The position numbers and the translations under genes are program-made. From contig JBAYVD010000004.1 in the NCBI GenBank assembly GCA_041674745.1, positions 178,943-242,942 of the forward strand: a stretch of DNA of 64,000 nt, read 5' to 3'. The notes beneath the pieces are model-generated. The model saw only the letters and a list, made by a program, of their open reading frames with translations. It made no database searches and was not told the DNA's origin. Origin of the DNA: UBA2040 sp041674745. Lineage in GTDB: Bacteria > Bacteroidota > Bacteroidia > Flavobacteriales_D > Crocinitomicaceae. Shown here piece after piece: positions 59,049-64,000 of the stretch (position 1 is the first letter of the stretch; each line of letters begins with the position of its first letter).

Positions 59049-60275
59049 TTAAACAGTCGCTTCAGCAGCAATTTCAGCTTCAATTCGACCTGGATATACT
59101 TTTAATGCTTCGCGCAAGCACTCGACGGCGCTTACCAAAGAAGATTGTTGCAATACGTACGCCAATCGTGCTTCTTGTTTTCCTTCACCTGGTGTGGAAT
59201 AAAAACCACTTGCTGGCGCCATCATCACTGTTTCACCATTGAACTCAAACTCTTCCAAAAGCCATTGACAGAAAGTTTCAGTATCATCTACCGGGAATTT
59301 CGCAACACAATAAAAGGCACCACGCGGTTTTGGACAATAAACACCTGGAATGGAGTTCAATCCGTCGACCAAAATATCACGTCGAGCTACATATTCAGAA
59401 ACAACATCGTCAAAATAACTTTGAGGTGTATTCAAAGCAGCTTCTGCTGCGTATTGATCAATCGTAGGGGGAGAAAGACGTGCCTGACCAAATTTCAGAA
59501 CAGTCGCCATTACCTCTTTGTTTTTCGTTACCAAAGCACCAATTCTCGCTCCACACATGGAGTAACGTTTGGAAACAGAATCGATCATGATTACGTTTTC
59601 TTCGATACCTTTTAGGTTCATTACAGACATTGGAACGGCACCGTCATAGCAAAACTCACGGTACACTTCATCGGAGAAAAGGAACAAATCGTGTTTGATG
59701 ACAATCTCTCTCAATTGTTCCAACTCTTCTTTGGAATACAAATAACCCGTTGGATTACCTGGATTACAAATCAAAATAGCTTTGGTTTTCGCTGTTATTT
59801 TTTTCTCAATTTCAGAAATAGGAGGCAAAGCGAAACCTGTATCAATGCTAGATGTTACGGGAACCACTTTTACACCCGCTGTAATCGCAAATGCATTGTA
59901 ATTGGCATAAAATGGCTCTGGTATAATAATTTCGTCACCGGCATCACACGTAGAGAGCAAACCAAAAATTAAGGCTTCCGAACCACCGGTTGTGATGATA
60001 ATTTCTTCGTGGGTAACATGAATGTCATTTTTCACATAACTATCCGCCAATTTTCTTCTATACGATTCAAAACCAGCAGAATGACTGTATTCTAAAACTT
60101 TGTTATCGAAATTGTGAATGGCATCAATGGCTAATTCAGGTGTTTCTACATCGGGTTGACCAATGTTTAAGTAATAAACAGAAATACCTTTTTGAAATGC
60201 TTTCTCAGCGTAAGGAACCAATTTACGAATAGGGGAGGAAGGCATCGCGATTCCTTTCTGTGATATCTTTGGCAT
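59049..60275 (-). CDS. class I PLP-dependent aminotransferase
   Basis: A 408-residue fold-type I aminotransferase. 'YYLNIGQPDVETPELAIDAI' at the N-terminus, 'ILICNPGNPTGYLYSKEELE', 'FLFSDEVYREFCYDG' and the PLP lysine in 'IDSVSKRYSMCGARIGALV' near residue 234. It is related to aspartate/aromatic aminotransferases but the substrate cannot be fixed. A 7/8 promoter box TAAATTTA lies about 20-30 bases upstream. It shares a terminator with accD. Confidence 0.9.
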   Translation of the reverse strand: MPKISQKGIAMPSSPIRKLVPYAEKAFQKGISVYYLNIGQPDVETPELAIDAIHNFDNKVLEYSHSAGFESYRRKLADSYVKNDIHVTHEEIIITTGGSEALIFGLLSTCDAGDEIIIPEPFYANYNAFAITAGVKVVPVTSSIDTGFALPPISEIEKKITAKTKAILICNPGNPTGYLYSKEELEQLREIVIKHDLFLFSDEVYREFCYDGAVPMSVMNLKGIEENVIMIDSVSKRYSMCGARIGALVTKNKEVMATVLKFGQARLSPPTIDQYAAEAALNTPQSYFDDVVSEYVARRDILVDGLNSIPGVYCPKPRGAFYCVAKFPVDDTETFCQWLLEEFEFNGETVMMAPASGFYSTPGEGKQEARLAYVLQQSSLVSAVECLREALKVYPGRIEAEIAAEATV

Positions 60276-60333
60276 ATTATATATAATTTGGCGATAAATT
60301 TAAGTAGAAACAACGAGGTAAAATTACAAAAAG

Positions 60334-61125
60334 ATGGCATTTAATAGGTTTTTTCTAAAATGTGGTATTACGGTGTTGATCGCAACTACTTCTTCCTGCC
60401 AAGACTTGCAAAATTCGGATCAAAATTTACCAACGGAGAAGGAAAGCGTTGCCAACAAGGAAACGAAAAACAAGGTAGATTTGGAAACAAATCCAGCGTA
60501 TTCTGATTTAAAAAGAAAGAATGCCACGAGTTTAATGCAATTGGGGTTGGTAAATGTTCGTTCCATAAATTCTTCCATTTATGTTGAGCTGAAGTACGCA
60601 ACTGCTGACAATTTTATGAAAATGAAGTTATACGATACCTTGACGCATGCATTTTTACAAGAAGATGTTGCACTTCGTTTGAGCAAATGCCAAGAGTTTT
60701 TGAATGATCACTATGGAGATTTTCATTTGTTAATATACGACGCTGTTCGTCCAATAAGTGTACAGAAAAAAATGTGGATTGCTTTGGACTCGATTCCTAT
60801 ATCCGAACGCTCTAAATTTGTGAGCAATCCAGCCAATGGAAGTATACATAATTATGGTGCCGCGGTAGATCTAACGATTTGTAATGCACAAGGAGTGGCG
60901 CTGGATATGGGAGCAGGCTACGATGACATTCGGAAAATTGCCTATCCATCTTTGGAACTCCAATTCTTGAAATCGGGTGAGTTATCGAAGCAACAGCTAG
61001 AAAACAGAAAGATGTTACGAAACGTAATGGAATCCCAAAACTTTCGTAACATCCCTACTGAATGGTGGCATTTCAACGCTTGCAGCCGATCAACGGCGAA
61101 AGCGAAATATAAGCCTTTGTATTAA
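60334..61125 (+). CDS. VanX/DdpX-type D-alanyl-D-alanine dipeptidase lipoprotein
   Basis: A 263-residue lipoprotein ('LIATTSSCQDL' lipobox near residue 22). The peptidase M15D core shows 'LLIYDAVRPISVQKKMW' (RP motif), the zinc motif 'NGSIHNYGAAVDLTICN' near 167-183 (SxHxxGxAxD) and 'PTEWWHFNAC' near 241-250. It would cleave D-Ala-D-Ala dipeptide in the periplasm, recovering cell-wall amino acids. Vancomycin resistance is not implied, since no VanA/VanH neighbours exist. Its stop abuts the stop of the convergent repeat protein. Confidence 0.88.
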   Translation: MAFNRFFLKCGITVLIATTSSCQDLQNSDQNLPTEKESVANKETKNKVDLETNPAYSDLKRKNATSLMQLGLVNVRSINSSIYVELKYATADNFMKMKLYDTLTHAFLQEDVALRLSKCQEFLNDHYGDFHLLIYDAVRPISVQKKMWIALDSIPISERSKFVSNPANGSIHNYGAAVDLTICNAQGVALDMGAGYDDIRKIAYPSLELQFLKSGELSKQQLENRKMLRNVMESQNFRNIPTEWWHFNACSRSTAKAKYKPLY

Positions 61126-64000
61126 TTATCTAAGCAACATGACGTGACCGTGTTTGTAAACCACGTCATCCACATTTTTCATTTTCACTTGGATTTTCCA
61201 AACATATGAACCGTCTTGACTTACGATATTATTGTACGTTCCGTCCCAACCAACTTCAGGATCGTGTGATTCAAAGATTAATTCACCCCATCGGTCGAAG
61301 ATTTGCATAACAAATGAACCTTCTTTTGCACCCAAAACGACTGCTTTGAAAACGTTATTGTGTTCATCATTGTCTGGCGTGAACGCATTTGGAACATACA
61401 AGCTAAATCCTTCATCCATTGGAATAATGATACAATAAGTGGATGAACAAGAATAGCCTGTATAGTTGTCAGTGACAGTAAGACACGTATTGTAGTCATT
61501 CGCAACATCGGATGGGAAAGTAAAGCTAGGATTTTCTGTTGTGGAGAATCCAGCGCCATCAAAATCCCAATAATATTGTGAACCTCCAGCACTTGTATTC
61601 GTAAATTCTACCGTATTGAATGTCAAATTTGGTTCATTTGGCGAATAAGTGAAACTTGCTACTGGTGGTTCGCTCACTGTCACGGGATTCACAATTGTCG
61701 TGTCAAACTGACATCCAAAAGAGGTGGTGTAAGAGAATGAGATAGAATAAGTTCCGGCATTGTTGTAAGTATACGTTGTAGGCCCACAACTATTCGCCGT
61801 AATGCCATTCCCAAAGTTCCATACACAATTCGATATCGTAGCATTATTAGAATTGACCACAATTGTATGCGGAGCACAGCCACTATTCACTCCTGTTATA
61901 TTAAGCGTTGGTTCTGAGAAGGTTGTTACAACTATGTTCTCGATGACTTGAGCATCACATTGATCGGTAACCGTTACACTATAACTGCCTGCCGATAAAA
62001 CCGCATACGGAGTTCCTTGTCCAGAAACTGGTGCTGGTGCCCAAGTGTACGAATAGGTTGGTACACCTGTCAACACTGCAATAGAAACTGGAGCTGTTCC
62101 ACCTGCGCACAAAGTAGTATCATTCAATGCTGTCGTTGTCAATGGATCAAACAAGGTTACAAGTGTGGAATCCGGTCCAGCCGCACAGCCATTTGCATCC
62201 GTTGCTGTCAAGTAATAATTTGTCGTTGCAGCTGGAGAAACAACTTGATTAGCTCCAGGGCCAAAACTTGTCCAAGTAAAGGTGTAAGGAGCAATTCCAC
62301 CGTTTCCAAAGCCCATCAAATTGGCACTAGAATTGGCACAAATAGTTGTGTCATTTCCTGTTGAAATTGTAAACAAAGTTGGCTCATAAAGTGTTGTATC
62401 ATTGTAGACAGAACATCCATTGATATCTTGTAGCTCAATTTGATATACACCAGCAGGCAAACCAGTAAATGTACCCGTTGTTTGAGTCAGATTCACAGGT
62501 CCAGAAATAATGTAATTCGTTGTATTGGTAGCATTGATGTCAATAATACCATCCGATCCACCAAAACAATTCACGCTGTCAGTAGTTAACGTAATGAATA
62601 CGATTTGAGGTGGCTCAGCAACTGCATTATTAAGTGTATCCAAGATACAACCGTTGGCATCCATCACTTCTAAATCATAGAGTCCATCACAAAGATTGGT
62701 TACAGCATTTGTATTTCCTGGATTTGGGGTAATGTTTGTCCACGAATACGTGTATGCACCCGTTCCTCCTGAAATGTTAGCCGTAATAGAACCATTGCAT
62801 TGGCTATAACAAGTTGCACTAGAAATAACCATTGAATCTACTACTAGAGCGGTTGGCTCCGTAATGACAACTCCAATTGAGTCGAAAACACAAAGGTTTA
62901 TATCTCGAACAGAAACTGTATACGATCCCGCTGGAAGAGCAAGGTTCGAGTTGGATGCTCCAAATGTAGCACCACCGTCAAATGAATATTGATACGTGCC
63001 TGTTCCACCAGTCGCAGAAATTGTAATTCCTCCAGTATTATCTCCATTACATAAATTGGTTGTAATTACAACAGAGGTGATGGAAATTGGCGTTGCTTCA
63101 AATAGTTGGAATGAACTGTCCATTGTACAACCGTTGATATCAGTCAGTTGCAAAGTATAGGTATCCGCTGCTAAACCATTGAAGGTGAAAGCCGCTTGAG
63201 GACCGGTTACCGCGCCACCAGAACTAGTAATGGTATAGTTCACTGCGTTGTTTGCCGTGATGACCACTGATCCATCCGATCCTCCGAAACAATTTACGGA
63301 ATCCGTTACGATGGAAGTAATGGTAATTTGCGGAGGAGAAGTAACGAGAATTCCGATACTATCGACTGTACACAAATGATCATCTGTAATGGTGACAGAA
63401 TAACTGCCCGCTACCAAACCGGTTGCAGTGTTTGAGTTACCCGTAGCTGCATTGGCCGACCAAGTATAACTGTACGGCGCTGTACCACCTGTTGGTGTAA
63501 CGGTAATGGAACCATCATTGAATCCAAAACAAGTCGCATTTGAAATAACGATGGAAGCAAAGTCAACCGGCGTTGGTTGGCTGATGATTACATTCGTCAT
63601 GTCGATTTGACACAAGTTGGTATCTCTCACATACACATGGTATGATCCCGCTGTCAATCCTGTCATAGTAGAAGCAGAAACATAGTTGATTCCACCGTCA
63701 TAACTGTACTGGTAGTTTGGTGTTCCACCTGCCGCAACGATTGAAATCGTTCCTTCAGAAGAGCCAAAGCACAGTGCATCGGTTGATGACACAGATGTTA
63801 TGGATAAAACAGGTGGATTTGTTAAGCTGATAAAATTACTGGCAACACAGTTATTGATATCACTCAAGGTTACAGAATACAATCCAGCTGCCAAACCAGT
63901 AAAGTCACTGTTGGTTTGAAGTGCACCAGCCCCTAATTGGTAGCTATAAGTAGGTGTTCCCGCAGAAGCATAAACGGTTGCAATTCCATCCGAAGATCCA
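61126..64000 (-). CDS. giant SprB-repeat/PKD surface protein with CHU_C (T9SS type B) domain, partial
   Basis: At least 958 C-terminal residues; the frame is open to base 64000, so the N-terminus lies outside. About seven SprB-type repeats of 55-90 residues each run 'CFGGSDGS', 'GGT..Y.YS.DGG', 'GLPAGxYxVxVxDxNxC'. They are followed by two Ig-like repeats ('DTTICANSSANLMGFGNGG'), two PKD-like domains ('ASFTYSPNEPNLTFNTVEF', 'YYWDFDGAGFSTTENPSFTF') and the CHU_C end 'LYVPNAFTPDNDEHNNVFKA ... FDRWGELIFESHDPEVGWDG ... YVWKIQVKMKN'. It should be a T9SS-exported adhesin or gliding-type surface filament. A TTG at 63894 is only an internal codon. Confidence 0.92.
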   Translation of the reverse strand, partial: GSSDGIATVYASAGTPTYSYQLGAGALQTNSDFTGLAAGLYSVTLSDINNCVASNFISLTNPPVLSITSVSSTDALCFGSSEGTISIVAAGGTPNYQYSYDGGINYVSASTMTGLTAGSYHVYVRDTNLCQIDMTNVIISQPTPVDFASIVISNATCFGFNDGSITVTPTGGTAPYSYTWSANAATGNSNTATGLVAGSYSVTITDDHLCTVDSIGILVTSPPQITITSIVTDSVNCFGGSDGSVVITANNAVNYTITSSGGAVTGPQAAFTFNGLAADTYTLQLTDINGCTMDSSFQLFEATPISITSVVITTNLCNGDNTGGITISATGGTGTYQYSFDGGATFGASNSNLALPAGSYTVSVRDINLCVFDSIGVVITEPTALVVDSMVISSATCYSQCNGSITANISGGTGAYTYSWTNITPNPGNTNAVTNLCDGLYDLEVMDANGCILDTLNNAVAEPPQIVFITLTTDSVNCFGGSDGIIDINATNTTNYIISGPVNLTQTTGTFTGLPAGVYQIELQDINGCSVYNDTTLYEPTLFTISTGNDTTICANSSANLMGFGNGGIAPYTFTWTSFGPGANQVVSPAATTNYYLTATDANGCAAGPDSTLVTLFDPLTTTALNDTTLCAGGTAPVSIAVLTGVPTYSYTWAPAPVSGQGTPYAVLSAGSYSVTVTDQCDAQVIENIVVTTFSEPTLNITGVNSGCAPHTIVVNSNNATISNCVWNFGNGITANSCGPTTYTYNNAGTYSISFSYTTSFGCQFDTTIVNPVTVSEPPVASFTYSPNEPNLTFNTVEFTNTSAGGSQYYWDFDGAGFSTTENPSFTFPSDVANDYNTCLTVTDNYTGYSCSSTYCIIIPMDEGFSLYVPNAFTPDNDEHNNVFKAVVLGAKEGSFVMQIFDRWGELIFESHDPEVGWDGTYNNIVSQDGSYVWKIQVKMKNVDDVVYKHGHVMLLR

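Noticed and set aside
60334..61125. Vancomycin-resistance gene vanX
   Set aside because: The fold is VanX/DdpX-like, but there is no VanA, VanH or VanRS neighbour and it is a lipoprotein; cell-wall recycling is more likely.
62017..62364. Plus-strand cysteine-rich ORF of 115 codons
   Set aside because: It is the antisense of the Thr/Ala/Gly-rich repeats in the CHU_C protein; no promoter and no protein-like pattern.
63892..63894. TTG as the true start of the repeat protein
   Set aside because: The frame continues upstream with matching SprB-type residues to the edge of the window, and no signal peptide follows this TTG.
61126..64000. CRISPR or tandem DNA repeat
   Set aside because: Repeats are at the protein level, of variable length and diverged in DNA, without spacer structure.

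Overview
The window reads as a piece of a Bacteroidota chromosome, most likely of the order Flavobacteriales; a relative of Fluviicola/Crocinitomicaceae is my guess from gene content, not something the sequence proves. Supporting signs are four secreted proteins with type IX secretion (T9SS) sorting domains (three type A, one type B/CHU_C), PorT, TamL, a glycine-lipid-type acyltransferase pair, leaders without strong Shine-Dalgarno sequences, and repeated TAnnTTTG -7 promoter boxes, some with a TTG 19-22 bases upstream. Coding density is high. I see no rRNA, tRNA, CRISPR array, insertion sequence or prophage.

Layout. 1-8.2 kb: the end of a MeaB-like GTPase gene, an S4 RNA-binding protein, folD, a T9SS cargo protein, a cysteine-less lipoamide-dehydrogenase-like flavoprotein, a YkgJ-type cysteine-cluster protein, a SiaB-like histidine-kinase-fold protein, small secreted proteins, a 45-residue Cys/Lys-rich protein, a GDPD-like lipoprotein and a SUI1/YciH factor. 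8.2-11.3 kb: a candidate minus-strand structured RNA, then pyrR-pyrB and STAS-rnz. 11.3-24.8 kb: ftsK, arginase-argS, an M1 peptidase fused to a barrel-like C-terminus, a T9SS protein and a thioredoxin-like protein. 24.9-36.9 kb, all minus: a minimal ABC transporter, miaA, mltF, acpH, a DUF2795 protein, a PduO-type cobalamin adenosyltransferase, an HD protein, ispH, a DUF4139 protein and a CotH/lamin-tail T9SS protein. 37.2-39.7 kb: an A+T-rich HpaII-type restriction-modification cassette. 39.7-40.9 kb: a SOUL protein and a repeat-rich patch with a doubtful ORF. 40.9-47.9 kb: a compact minus-strand run aspC-hldA-trkH-ubiE-porT-FAD dehydrogenase. 48.1-51 kb: a glycine-lipid-type acyltransferase pair with DUF4159 and GNAT genes. 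51-61 kb: a SpoU methyltransferase, tamL, a UvrD/PcrA helicase, fba-accD, an aminotransferase and a VanX-type dipeptidase. 61.1-64 kb: the C-terminal part of a very long SprB-repeat/PKD/CHU_C surface protein that runs off the window.

How it fits together. Much of the window serves the cell envelope. PorT supports the T9SS that would export the four sorting-domain proteins; TamL, MltF, AcpH, AccD, HldA and the acyltransferase pair act on outer membrane, peptidoglycan or lipids. MeaB and the adenosyltransferase both point to adenosylcobalamin-dependent methylmalonyl-CoA mutase elsewhere in the genome. The restriction-modification pair is the only clear accessory insert.

The most interesting unexplained items are a folded minus-strand element with a U tract upstream of pyrR, the unlisted 45-residue cysteine-rich protein with a full promoter, the peptidase-barrel fusion, the cysteine-less flavoprotein, and the structured intergenic patch at 40.66-40.86 kb.
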